From VRUE01 sp963774405 (lineage in GTDB: Bacteria; Actinomycetota; Thermoleophilia; Solirubrobacterales; 70-9), in NCBI GenBank assembly GCA_963774405.1, contig CAVZEV010000005.1, positions 868,001-932,000 of the forward strand: DNA of 64,000 nt, given 5' to 3'. The notes below the pieces were generated by a model. That model did no database searches. It was not told the DNA's origin and was given only the letters and a program-made list of their open reading frames with translations. The position numbers and the translations under genes were made by a program. Position 1 is the stretch's first letter, and the number at the start of each line of letters is the position of its first letter. Positions 44,836 through 52,900 of this stretch are shown piece by piece.

Positions 44836-46617
44836 TCAGCTTGCGTAGAGGGCCTCGATCTCCTGTTCGTGCTTGCTGGCGACTACGGCGCGCTTTACCT
44901 TGAGGGTGGGGGTTAGCTCGCCGGTTTCCTGGGAGAGGTCGTGGGGGAGGATTGCCACCTTCTTGACCTGCTCGACCCGGGCGAACTTCTCGTTGATCGT
45001 GTCGACGTGGGCTTCTATCGCTTTCAGCACGTCGGCGTTCGCCGCCAGCTGGGCGGGGTCCTCGGGGAGGCCGTGCTCCTTGGCGTAGGCGGCGGCGTCT
45101 TCGGGGTCGAGCGTGACCAGGGCGACCAGGTAGGGCTTGCGGTCGCCGACGACGACGCACTGGGAGACCAGCGGGTGCTGCTTGATTTCGTTCTCGAGGT
45201 TGGCCGGGGTGATGTTCTTGCCGCCGGCGGTGATGATGATGTCCTTCTTGCGGCCGGTGATCTTGAGGAAGCCCTCGGCGTCGATCTCGCCGATGTCGCC
45301 GGTGTGCAGCCAGCCGTCGACGATCGTCTCGCGGGTCGCCTCCTCGTTCTTGTAGTAGCCCTGGAAGACGTTCGGGCCCTTGACCAGGATCTCGCCGTCC
45401 TCGGCGATTTTCACCTCGCAGCCGGGGAAGGGCTTGCCGATCGTCCCCACCTTGAATTCCTCGGGCGAGGAGACGGTCGCCGCGGTCGAGGTCTCGGTCA
45501 TGCCCCAGCCCTCCAGCACGAGCACGCCGGCGGCGTCGAAGAAGCGCAGGATGTCGGGGCTGATCGGCGCCGCGCCGGAGACCGCCAGGCGGATGTTGCC
45601 GCCGAAGAGGCCGCGGATCTTGGAGAGCACCTGCTTGTCGGCGAACTCGTATTGCTTGCGCAGCAGGAAGCCAGGCTTGCGGCCGGCGCGCTCGCTCGCC
45701 CGCATCTTGCCGCCGACCTTGATCGACCACTCGAAGATCGCCTTCTTGAGGCCGCCCTCTTTCTCCATGCCGCTGGTCGCGGCGGTGTAGATCTTCTCGA
45801 AGATGCGCGGCACCGAGGGGAAGTAGGTCGGTTTGAGCTCGCCCAGGTTGGGCAGGATCTTCTGCGGGTCGCGCTCCCAGTAGGCGATCGTGGTGCCGAG
45901 GTCGAAGCTGCCGAACTGGATCAGCAGGGCGAAGGAGTGGGCGAGGGGCAGGTAGAGGTAGGTGAGGTCGCCCTCCTCGATCACGCTGGTCTGGTTGACC
46001 ATGTCGAGCATCGCCCGGTAGTTGCCGTGGCTGATGATGCAGCCCTTCGGCGGTCCGGTCGTGCCCGAGGTGTAGATGAAGGTGCAGATGTCCTCCTTGC
46101 CCACCGACTGCCAGCGGGCTTCCCACTCGGCGGCCTCGCGGGCATCGCCCCGGGCGGCGAGGTCCTCGAGCGAGATCGCGTCCTCGCTGGAGCCGGTCAT
46201 CCGCACGACGTGCTCGAGCAGGGGCAGCCGGTCGCGGATCTCGCGGATCTTCTCCATCTGCTCGTCGTCCTCGACCACGACGACCTTGGCGTCGGAGTTC
46301 TCCAGCACGTACTGGCACTCCTCGGGTGAGTTGGTCTGGTAGATCGGCACCACCACGGCGCCGGCCGAGAGCGCGGCGAAGTCGAAGTAGGTCCACTCGG
46401 GGCGGGTGTTGCCGAGGATCGAGACCTTGTCGCCCTTGGCGACGCCGAGGTCGATCAGGCCGAGCGAGAGCGAGCGCACCACCTCGCGTACCTCGGCGAA
46501 GCTGCGGTCGACCCAGGCGCCGTCCTGCTTGAAGCGCAGCGCCGGAGCGTCGCCGTAGCGCTGGGCGGAAAGTGGCAGCAGGTCCGCCAGGGTGGACGAT
46601 TTGGTTCCCCGCTCCAT
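44836..46617 (-). CDS. long-chain fatty acyl-CoA synthetase (AMP-forming)
   Basis: 593 residues of the ANL superfamily. The P-loop is TSGTTGPPKGCIISHGNY. The A5 region is WGMTETSTAATVS. The hinge/A8 region reads GWLHTGDIGEIDAEGFLKITGRKKDIIITAGGKNI, ending with the catalytic lysine region (NEKFARVEQVKKVAIL). It activates fatty acids with ATP and CoA (FadD15/FAA-type length and layout). Confidence 0.93.
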   Translation of the reverse strand: MERGTKSSTLADLLPLSAQRYGDAPALRFKQDGAWVDRSFAEVREVVRSLSLGLIDLGVAKGDKVSILGNTRPEWTYFDFAALSAGAVVVPIYQTNSPEECQYVLENSDAKVVVVEDDEQMEKIREIRDRLPLLEHVVRMTGSSEDAISLEDLAARGDAREAAEWEARWQSVGKEDICTFIYTSGTTGPPKGCIISHGNYRAMLDMVNQTSVIEEGDLTYLYLPLAHSFALLIQFGSFDLGTTIAYWERDPQKILPNLGELKPTYFPSVPRIFEKIYTAATSGMEKEGGLKKAIFEWSIKVGGKMRASERAGRKPGFLLRKQYEFADKQVLSKIRGLFGGNIRLAVSGAAPISPDILRFFDAAGVLVLEGWGMTETSTAATVSSPEEFKVGTIGKPFPGCEVKIAEDGEILVKGPNVFQGYYKNEEATRETIVDGWLHTGDIGEIDAEGFLKITGRKKDIIITAGGKNITPANLENEIKQHPLVSQCVVVGDRKPYLVALVTLDPEDAAAYAKEHGLPEDPAQLAANADVLKAIEAHVDTINEKFARVEQVKKVAILPHDLSQETGELTPTLKVKRAVVASKHEQEIEALYAS

Positions 46618-46641
46618 GCGGGGAGGGAGTCTAGTTAAGAG

Positions 46642-46827
46642 CTAGCTGGGGCGAGCCTGGTGTCGCCGGCCCCGGTCGGAAACGCTGCGCAACGAGGTCT
46701 CGAAAAGCGACTTGTCGATGCGTCCGTGGAAGATCGGGACGCCCATCTGCATGCACTTGCCGATCACCTCCTGCCGCTTCATGTGAAGCTCTTCGGCAAG
46801 CTCGGACGGGGTCAGGTGATTGGCCAC
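46642..46827 (-). CDS. small IF-2 N-terminal-like / HTH protein
   Basis: 61 residues from a GTG at 46827 with GGGAGGT just upstream. TPSELAEELHMKRQEVIGKCMQMGVPIFHGRIDKSLF resembles the IF2-N / small winged-helix fold (two helices then a turn), suggesting nucleic-acid binding. The tail is basic (RSVSDRGRRHQARP). It stands alone behind a good -35/-10 pair. Function unknown; the fold assignment is by pattern only. Confidence 0.65.
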   Translation of the reverse strand: MANHLTPSELAEELHMKRQEVIGKCMQMGVPIFHGRIDKSLFETSLRSVSDRGRRHQARPS

Positions 46828-46864
46828 TGCGGACCTCCCTCTGTAGTTGAAACTGGGTAGGGGG

Positions 46865-46893
46865 ATATTTACCCCTGATCGCGGACGTGTCAA
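46865..46893 (-). promoter_or_regulatory. vegetative-type promoter of the small HTH gene
   Basis: On the minus strand TTGACA (46888-46893) is followed after 16-17 bases by TAAATAT (46865-46871), about 38 bases before the GTG start at 46827. This is the best -35/-10 match seen in the window. Confidence 0.5.
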
Positions 46894-46936
46894 ACGATCC
46901 GGCCGCCCCACTGACAGGCCCGCGGTTCCGAGTCGC

Positions 46937-46942
46937 GATAAT
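46937..46942 (+). promoter_or_regulatory. -10 element directly before the DsbA-like gene
   Basis: GATAAT (46937-46942) ends 6 bases before the ATG at 46949, so transcription would start at or next to the A of the start codon. A leaderless mRNA is inferred. CTGACA (46911-46916) is a possible but distant -35. Confidence 0.45.
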
Positions 46943-46948
46943 GCCCCG

Positions 46949-47698
46949 ATGCCCGCCACCGCCGAGAAGTCGGGGCCCGAGCCCGCCGTCGTGCCGATCC
47001 CCCGCCGCGGCCGGATCTGGATCGTGCTGGCGCTGGCGATCGCCATCGGCTTCCTCGGCTACGCGATCGTCAACATCTCGACCCAGAAGGCCGGCCGCGC
47101 CCTCGTCCACCTGGCGGGAATCACGGAAGCGCAGGAAATCTTCGGCGGCGTGCCGCAGGAAGACGACCGCCTCGGCTCCTCCGACGCGCCGGTGACGATC
47201 CAGGTCTTCAACGACCTGCAGTGCTCGAGCTGCCAGGAAGCCTTCCTCGGCACGATCCCGCCGCTGGTCAACTCCTACGTCCGCAACGGCGAAGTGAAGC
47301 TGCTCTACCGCCACTACTCCAACAGCGAAAGCCCGCAGGAGCTGGGCTTCTACGGCGCCGAGGCGGCGGCGCAGCAGGGCTACGGCTGGCAGTACACCTA
47401 CCTCTTCTTCCGCAACCAGGACGAAGCGAAGAAGTTCGGCATCGACCAGGACTTCCTCGACTCGGTGGCGGGGGGGATCGAGGAACTGAACGAGCCCGAA
47501 TGGCTGGAATACCTGGAAGACCACGGCGGCTCAGGCGGCGCGATCAGCAAGCGGCTGCAGAGCTACGACGAACTCGGGCAAAACCTCGGCATCCGCACCG
47601 GGCAGGCGATGATCCTCAACGGGCCGCATGGCACCCAGACCCTGCAGGACAGCCCCGAACTGGCCGAAATCGAAGCCGCGATCAAAGCCGTCAAGTAG
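46949..47698 (+). CDS. membrane-anchored DsbA-like thioredoxin-fold protein
   Basis: 249 residues from ATG 46949. One N-terminal membrane anchor (IWIVLALAIAIGFLGYAIVNI) is followed by a DsbA-family domain: VTIQVFNDLQCSSCQEAFLGTIPPLV with CxxC (CSSC), and GIRTGQAMILNGPHGTQTL for the cis-Pro region, although the usual cis-Pro is not obvious. It probably forms or isomerises disulfides outside the membrane. A tRNA follows after 33 bases. Confidence 0.85.
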   Translation: MPATAEKSGPEPAVVPIPRRGRIWIVLALAIAIGFLGYAIVNISTQKAGRALVHLAGITEAQEIFGGVPQEDDRLGSSDAPVTIQVFNDLQCSSCQEAFLGTIPPLVNSYVRNGEVKLLYRHYSNSESPQELGFYGAEAAAQQGYGWQYTYLFFRNQDEAKKFGIDQDFLDSVAGGIEELNEPEWLEYLEDHGGSGGAISKRLQSYDELGQNLGIRTGQAMILNGPHGTQTLQDSPELAEIEAAIKAVK

Positions 47699-47715
47699 TC
47701 GCGGCCCAGACCTGG

Positions 47716-47721
47716 GATAAT
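47716..47721 (+). promoter_or_regulatory. -10 element of the tRNA-Pro gene
   Basis: GATAAT at 47716-47721 lies 10 bases before the mature tRNA 5' end. No clear -35 is seen. Confidence 0.4.
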
Positions 47722-47731
47722 CGCCGCCTCT

Positions 47732-47805
47732 CGGGGCGTGGCGCAGCCTGGTAGCGCGCACCGTTCGGGTCGGTGAGGTCCCCGGTTCAAATCCGGGCGC
47801 CCCGA
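47732..47805 (+). tRNA. tRNA-Pro (anticodon CGG)
   Basis: Complete cloverleaf. The acceptor stem CGGGGCG (47732-47738) pairs with CGCCCCG (47798-47804), with discriminator A. The anticodon stem CACCG/CGGTG carries loop TTCGGGT, giving anticodon CGG (47766-47768), which reads CCG. The T arm is CCCGG-TTCAAAT-CCGGG. CCA is not encoded. Confidence 0.95.
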
Positions 47806-47871
47806 TGAGGGTCGGCTCAGTCGGACCGGAGCGCTACTTCCTCCGATCCGCCGGGTCAAGTGTTGGGACGC

Positions 47872-48981
47872 ATGCGAAGACTCCTGCTCATTCCGCTACT
47901 CATTGCGCTGTTGGCGCTGCCCCCGGCGATCGCCGGGGCGCTGCCGCGACCGCCGCGCGGCTTCATCGGGATCTCGCCGCAGGGGGCGACGGACGGCAGC
48001 GACTACGAACTGATGCACGAGGCCGGCATCACCTCGGTGCGGCTGCCGATGAACTGGGCGGGAATCGAGCCCGAAGCCCGTGACCGCTTCGCGCCGCGCT
48101 GGGAAGCGCTCGACGAACAGGTCGCCTACGCCGCTGAAAACCACATGCGCCCCTTCATGTTCGTCTGGGGGACGCCCTCGTGGGTCTCTCCCAAGCTCGG
48201 CGGCGAACCCGTCGCGACGGCGCGCCAACGGCGCGCCTGGCTGCAGTTCCTGCGTGCTGCGGTCTTCCACTACGGGCCGCGGGGCAGTTTCTGGCGCGAA
48301 CATCGCGAATTGCCGCGCCTGCCGGTGCGCCAGTGGGAGATCTGGAACGAGGAGAACATCGTCACCTTCTCCAAGGAACCGGACCCGGCTCGCTTCGCGC
48401 GTCTGGTCCGCATCTCCGGCGGGCTGCTGCACCGGGCCGAGCCGGGCTCGAAGGTGATTCTCGGCGGTCTCTTCGGGCGGCCGCTGCAGACGCCCCCGAA
48501 CGTGCAGTCGGCCGGCTTCCTCGCCGACCTCTATCGCGAGCCGGGGATAAAGCGGTACTTCGACGGGGTCGCGCTGCACCCCTACGTCGCCGCCGCCCGC
48601 GCGATGCGCGGGGAGATCGAAAACCTGCGCGAAGTGATGCGCTTCAACGGTGACGCGGCGACGCCGCTCTACGTGACCGAGATGGGCTGGGGCTCGGCCG
48701 GCTTCGAGTCGCGCTGGGAGCGAGGGCCGCGGGGTCAGGCACGCGAACTCGATCGCGCCTTCGCGATGCTGAGCGAGAATCGCCGCCGCTGGCGCATCGG
48801 CGGCGTCTGGTGGTTCTCCTGGACCGACCAGGCCGGCTCCTGCCAGTTCTGCGACTCGGCCGGGCTGCTCACCGACAAGCGCGAAGCCAAGCCCGCCTGG
48901 TATCGCTTCAACGCCTGGACCGGCGGCGACGCCTCGACCGTCCCCCGCGCATCGGCCCGGGCGCTGCGCAGCGGTCCCTGA
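47872..48981 (+). CDS. secreted glycoside hydrolase-like protein (clan A TIM barrel)
   Basis: About 369 residues from ATG 47872 (a GTG at 47860 is an alternative). Signal peptide MRRLLLIPLLIALLALPPAIAG. The TIM-barrel features of clan GH-A are visible: EAGITSVRLPMNWAGIEPE, acid/base Glu in RQWEIWNEENIV, HPYVAAARAM, and nucleophile Glu in LYVTEMGWGS. WWFSWTDQAG closes the barrel. The layout suggests a GH5/GH39-like enzyme acting outside the cell; substrate unknown. Confidence 0.85.
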   Translation: MRRLLLIPLLIALLALPPAIAGALPRPPRGFIGISPQGATDGSDYELMHEAGITSVRLPMNWAGIEPEARDRFAPRWEALDEQVAYAAENHMRPFMFVWGTPSWVSPKLGGEPVATARQRRAWLQFLRAAVFHYGPRGSFWREHRELPRLPVRQWEIWNEENIVTFSKEPDPARFARLVRISGGLLHRAEPGSKVILGGLFGRPLQTPPNVQSAGFLADLYREPGIKRYFDGVALHPYVAAARAMRGEIENLREVMRFNGDAATPLYVTEMGWGSAGFESRWERGPRGQARELDRAFAMLSENRRRWRIGGVWWFSWTDQAGSCQFCDSAGLLTDKREAKPAWYRFNAWTGGDASTVPRASARALRSGP

Positions 48982-49043
48982 GTCGGCGCGGCGAATACCC
49001 GCTCCATCCCGGCGCACTCGCCTGCGTCGGTATGGACTTATGG

Positions 49044-49059
49044 CGTAACCCGAGTTACG
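49044..49059. promoter_or_regulatory. palindromic operator-like site before the PP2C gene
   Basis: CGTAAC-CCGA-GTTACG is a perfect 6-4-6 inverted repeat, located 30 bases before the likely ATG at 49089. It resembles a dimeric regulator site; the regulator is unknown. Confidence 0.35.
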
Positions 49060-49088
49060 TTCTTTTCGGTATCACCACACGGGGGACG

Positions 49089-50487
49089 ATGACCTGGATC
49101 GACATATCCATGGCGGAGGCGGCACTTGCCATCGTCTGCGCCTGGCTCGTCGTGGTCCTGCTCCTGCGCGCGCGCCGCGCCCAGCGCCGCTTCGAGATCC
49201 TCGGCAGCATCGCCGCCGTCTCGGAGTCGAGCGATTCGCTGGAGAGCACCTTCGAGAAGATCTGCGACATCCTCGTTCCCGAGATTGCCGACTTCTGCAT
49301 GATCGACGTGATCGAGGAGGGCGAGCCGAAGCGGGTCGCCGTGCGGGTCGCTCCAGGGGCTCCCTCCGGTGCGGAGCCGGGTTTGCGAGCGCGGGCCCCG
49401 TCGCTGCCGGAGCGGATGGTGCGCGGCGAGGACGGCTCGCTGCAGCCGCGCTTCTACGAGCGGGTTTCCGAGAGCGATCTGCGCGAGCTCGCCCATGACG
49501 AGGGCGAGGCACCTCGAGCTCCTGCGCGGCCTCGGCATGCGCTCGGCAATCACGCTCGCCCTGCAGACGCGCGGTCAGGTCAAGGGCACGCTGACCCTCG
49601 GCGTAGCCTGGTCGGGCCGGCGCTACGGTCGCGACGCCGTGCGCTTCTCCTGGATCCTCTCCGGCCGGGTGGCGCTGACCCTGGACAACAGCGGCCTCTT
49701 CGCCGATCTCGAGCGGGCCGAAGCGGCGCGGGCCGAGATCGCCGAAACGCTTCAGCGAGGCCTGATGCCGCCGCCGCTGCCCCATATCCCCGGCTGGTCG
49801 CTGGCGGCGATGTACCGGCCGGCGGGGGCCGAGAACGAAGTCGGCGGTGACTTCTACGACGCCTTCCCGGTCGCCGACGGCTGGATGCTGGTGATCGGCG
49901 ACGTCACCGGTCGCGGCGCCCGCGCGGCCTCGATCACGGCCCTCGCCCGTTACACCCTGCGCACCGCGGCGGCCCTCACCAACGACCCGCAGATCGCCCT
50001 GGCGACGCTCAACCGTGCCCTGCTCGCCCGCCACGACACCTCGCTCTGCAGCATGGCCGCGCTGACGCTCAGCGACGACCCGAGCCGGCCGGTGCGGATG
50101 GCCGTCGCCGGCCACCTGCCGCCGCTGCTGATCGACGGCGAGGAGGTCCGCGAGGCGGCCGCGAGCGACCAGGTCCTGGGAGCGTTCGCCGACGGCGAGT
50201 GGCGGATCGGCGAGAGCGCGGTCGGGCCCGGCCAGCAGCTGGTGATGGCCACCGACGGGATCGTCGAGGCCGAGGGGGAGGGCGGGCGCTTCGGCGAGCA
50301 GAGGCTGCGCGCCGAGCTCGCCGGGGCCGGCAACCCGGCCGGGGCCGTGCAGCGCCTCGAGGGGGCGCTGCGCGCCTTCACCGCCGACACGCTCGACGAT
50401 GACGTGGCGATCCTCGCGGTGGCGCGCGCGCCGGCCGTCCCGGCACCGGCGGTGCCGGCCGGCCGCGAGGTCGGTGCCGGTGGCTGA
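49089..50487 (+). CDS. SpoIIE/RsbU-type PP2C phosphatase with GAF domain (one frameshift)
   Basis: The N-terminal membrane segment (MAEAALAIVCAWLVVVLLLRA) is followed by a GAF-like domain (FEKICDILVPEIADFCMIDVIEEGEP) and then the RsbU/SpoIIE phosphatase domain. The phosphatase shows LQRGLMPPPLPHIPGWSLAAMYRPAG, VGGDFYDAFPVADGWMLVIGDVTGRG and TDTLDDDVAILAV, where the aspartates bind Mn. It would dephosphorylate an anti-anti-sigma factor. The frame changes near 49503; removing one G from GAGGGCGAGG restores DE-ARHLELLRGLGMRS. An ATG at 49032 is an alternative start. It begins a stress module. Confidence 0.85.
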
Positions 50488-50884
50488 GTCGCCCGAGGCC
50501 CTGATCGGGCGCCTCTTCAACGCCTTCAACCAGCGCGACATCGACGGGCTCGTCGAGCTCTGCTCGCCGCGCATGGAGTTCTTCGCGGTCACCGCCGAGG
50601 AGGTCGGCCGCGGCGCGCCCTACGTCGGGCCGGAGGGGCTTCGCGACTACCTCGGGGACGTCGAGCGGTTCTGGGAAGAGCTGCTGGTCACGCCGGGCCG
50701 GGTCGAGCGCCGCGACGATCTCCTGCTCGTCGCCGGTCGCGTCTTCGTCCGCAATCGCGAGCTCGGCATCCGCGACATGCCAGTCGCCTGGATCTGGCAG
50801 GTCGAGGACGGCCTCTTCGTGCGGGGTGAGGTTTTCGCCGATCCCGACGAGGCGGTCAGCCGCTTCGCACGTGCTCGGGCCTGA
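50480..50884 (+). CDS. SnoaL-like (NTF2-fold) protein
   Basis: 134 residues from the GTG at 50480, overlapping the phosphatase stop by 8 bases (GTGGCTGA). LIGRLFNAFNQRDIDGLVELCSPRMEFFAVT and the closing WIWQVEDGLFVRGEVFADPDEAVSRF fit the SnoaL/NTF2-like fold. These proteins bind or isomerise small molecules. The coupling with a PP2C phosphatase suggests a sensory or accessory role, which is inference. Confidence 0.75.
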   Translation: MAESPEALIGRLFNAFNQRDIDGLVELCSPRMEFFAVTAEEVGRGAPYVGPEGLRDYLGDVERFWEELLVTPGRVERRDDLLLVAGRVFVRNRELGIRDMPVAWIWQVEDGLFVRGEVFADPDEAVSRFARARA

Positions 50885-50905
50885 GCGCCGCGAGCGGAAC
50901 GGGCC

Positions 50906-50931
50906 GTTTTGCGCCCGGTGCCCACGGGTAG
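50906..50931 (+). promoter_or_regulatory. possible sigma-B/F-type promoter before the RsbW-like gene
   Basis: GTTT (50906-50909) and GGGTAG (50926-50931) are separated by 16 bases, close to the GTTT-N13..15-GGGTAt consensus of sigma-B/F promoters. They lie 75 bases before the start at 51006. Confidence 0.4.
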
Positions 50932-51005
50932 CGGGGGGCCTAGGACGAGACGGTTATGCTCGCTGAGCGCGGGGACCGGGCTCTCCAGCGGAAGACGAAG
51001 CGACG

Positions 51006-51851
51006 ATGCCAAACGGTTCCACGACCAACGAGAAGCAGAGCGGGCTTCAGATCAGGCTTCCGGCCAAGGCCGAGAACGTCGCCGTCATTCGTCATGCGCT
51101 GGCCGGCCTCGCCGAGGAGATCGGCATGGACGAGGCCGGGATCGCCGATCTGAAGACGGTGGTGACCGAGGCCTGCATGAACGTCGTCGTCCACGCCTAC
51201 CCCGAGGGCACCGGGCCGCTGATGGTCGAGGCGGAACCCGACACCGACGGCCTCACGGTCAAGGTGAGCGACAGCGGCGCCGGGATCAGCCCCCAGGCCA
51301 ACTCCGAGCGCTCCAGCCTCAAACTGGGCCTCTCGATGATCGCCGCCCTCTCCAGCAGCTTCAGCATCTCCGGCGGCCTCGATCGTGGCACCGAGGTGAT
51401 GATGCGCCTGCCGCTTCAGGGCGGCATCGTCGGCGGCGGCGGGTCCGACGATGCCGAGATCTCGCTGGAGACGAGCGGCACGGAGGTGACCGTCGGCCGG
51501 GCCGAGCTGCTCGAGCCGGTCCTGGCGAGCCTGGTCGGGGCGCTCGCCGCCCGCCGCGAGCTCACCGTGGAGCGGGTCTCCGACGCTGTCCTGGTCACCG
51601 ATGCGATCGCCGGGGCGGCACCCGGGCGCTTTGCCGACGGCCGCGTCCGCGTCGGGCTCGGCGAGAGCGAGGACCGGCTGGAGCTGCGCCTCGGGCCGAT
51701 GGAAAAGGGCGCCGCGGCGGCGATCCGGCGCGAGCTCGAGCTGCCCGCGGTGGGGGGCTCGCTGGAGGCGCTTGCCGACGAGCTTGCGGTCGACGAATCG
51801 GGCGATGGGGACTACCTGATCGTTCGCTTCGCCGGCCTCGCGGCCGCCTAG
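51006..51851 (+). CDS. RsbW-like anti-sigma serine kinase with extra C-terminal domain
   Basis: 281 residues. The first 140 form an HATPase_c_2 domain: N box TVVTEACMNVVVHAYPEGTGP, G1 VSDSGAGISPQ and G2 SLKLGLSMIAAL. RsbW/SpoIIAB kinases hold a sigma factor and phosphorylate the anti-anti-sigma factor. The last 130 residues (from about EISLETSGTEVTVGRAELLEPV) repeat the helix-sheet pattern without ATP motifs and look like a degenerate second copy. It converges on the sigma-factor gene. Confidence 0.85.
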   Translation: MPNGSTTNEKQSGLQIRLPAKAENVAVIRHALAGLAEEIGMDEAGIADLKTVVTEACMNVVVHAYPEGTGPLMVEAEPDTDGLTVKVSDSGAGISPQANSERSSLKLGLSMIAALSSSFSISGGLDRGTEVMMRLPLQGGIVGGGGSDDAEISLETSGTEVTVGRAELLEPVLASLVGALAARRELTVERVSDAVLVTDAIAGAAPGRFADGRVRVGLGESEDRLELRLGPMEKGAAAAIRRELELPAVGGSLEALADELAVDESGDGDYLIVRFAGLAAA

Positions 51852-52676
51852 CTACTCCGGCTCTCCGCCCAGGCCGCGTTCCTCCTCGATCCGCTCGCGA
51901 ATTCGCGCCAGGGCGCGGCGCAGGATGCGCGAGACGTGCATCTGGGAGTGGCCGATGCGCTCGGCGATCTGCGACTGGGTCATGTCCTCGACGAAACGCA
52001 GGCGCAGGACGACCCGCTCGCGCTCCTCCAAGTAGGGCAGCGCCGCCTCGAGCGCGATCCGGCCCTCGACCAGCTCGAAGCGGTTGTCCTCCTCGCCAAC
52101 CCATTCCGAGGGTGGCGCTTCGTCGGAGTCCTCGGCCCCGGCCGGGCGGTCGAGCGAGAGCGGCCGGCGGTTGTGGTTTGCCTCGATCACCTCGAGCACG
52201 TCGGTCTGTTCGAGGCCGAGCCGCTCGGCGATCTCGCCGACCGAGGGCGAGCGCTGGAGCTTCTTGGTCAGCTCGGTGATCGTTTTGTCGACTTCGGCCA
52301 TGCGGTCGTGGAGGCCGCGCGGGACGCGCACGGTCCAGACGCGGTCGCGGAAGTGGCGCTTCAGCTCGCCGAGGATGGTCGGCGAGGCGAAGGCGGTGAA
52401 GGGGATGCCGCGCTTGGGGTCGAAGCGGTCGACCGCGCCCAGCAGGCCGAGATTGGCGACCTGGAGCAGGTCGTCGAAGGACTCGCTGGCGCCGCGGTAG
52501 CGCAGTGCCAGGCGCTTGGCGAAGGCCATGTTGCGCCGCACCAGCTCTTCGCGCACGGCGGGCTCGCGGTCGCGCGCGAAGCGCTCCCAGAGCTCACGTT
52601 CCCCGGCCAGCTGCTCGTCCGCCCCGAGCGGGGCGGAGCCTGCGGAGCTACCGTCGGTGTCGCGTCTAGCTGCCAT
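51852..52676 (-). CDS. RNA polymerase sigma factor, SigB/SigF/SigG family
   Basis: 274 residues from ATG 52676. Region 2 FDDLLQVANLGLLGAVDRFDPKRGIPFTAFASPTILGELKRHFRD and region 3 (RSPSVGEIAERLGLEQTDVLEVI) are clear. The region 4 helix-turn-helix is MTQSQIAERIGHSQMHVSRILRRAL. All are diagnostic of the stress/sporulation sigma group. It is probably controlled by the adjacent RsbW-like protein and the SpoIIE-type phosphatase. The frame is open further upstream but that part is not sigma-like. Confidence 0.92.
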   Translation of the reverse strand: MAARRDTDGSSAGSAPLGADEQLAGERELWERFARDREPAVREELVRRNMAFAKRLALRYRGASESFDDLLQVANLGLLGAVDRFDPKRGIPFTAFASPTILGELKRHFRDRVWTVRVPRGLHDRMAEVDKTITELTKKLQRSPSVGEIAERLGLEQTDVLEVIEANHNRRPLSLDRPAGAEDSDEAPPSEWVGEEDNRFELVEGRIALEAALPYLEERERVVLRLRFVEDMTQSQIAERIGHSQMHVSRILRRALARIRERIEEERGLGGEPE

Positions 52677-52814
52677 CGAGTTCGAGCAAGGGCGTGGGTG
52701 GTCGGGTTGTGCATGCCGCCCTCGAGCCCCCCCGGGCCGTGCAGCCGTTAGCCGTGTCAACGCTAGCAGGGCCGGCCTGGAGGCCAGGTGGGCATTCGTG
52801 GGCAGAGGTGGCTG

Positions 52815-52838
52815 GTTGCCGCGCCACCTACCGGGTAC
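52815..52838 (+). promoter_or_regulatory. sigma-B/F-type promoter of the superoxide dismutase gene
   Basis: GTTG (52815-52818), a 14-base spacer, then GGGTAC (52833-52838) match GTTT-N14-GGGTAt closely. It lies 63 bases before the sod start and beside the sigma-B/F gene. Confidence 0.5.
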
Positions 52839-52900
52839 GCAGAGCGTGGCGGCGTTAGGCTCCCCGCCGACCTTCCGCATAACGATCCAAAGGAGACCCC

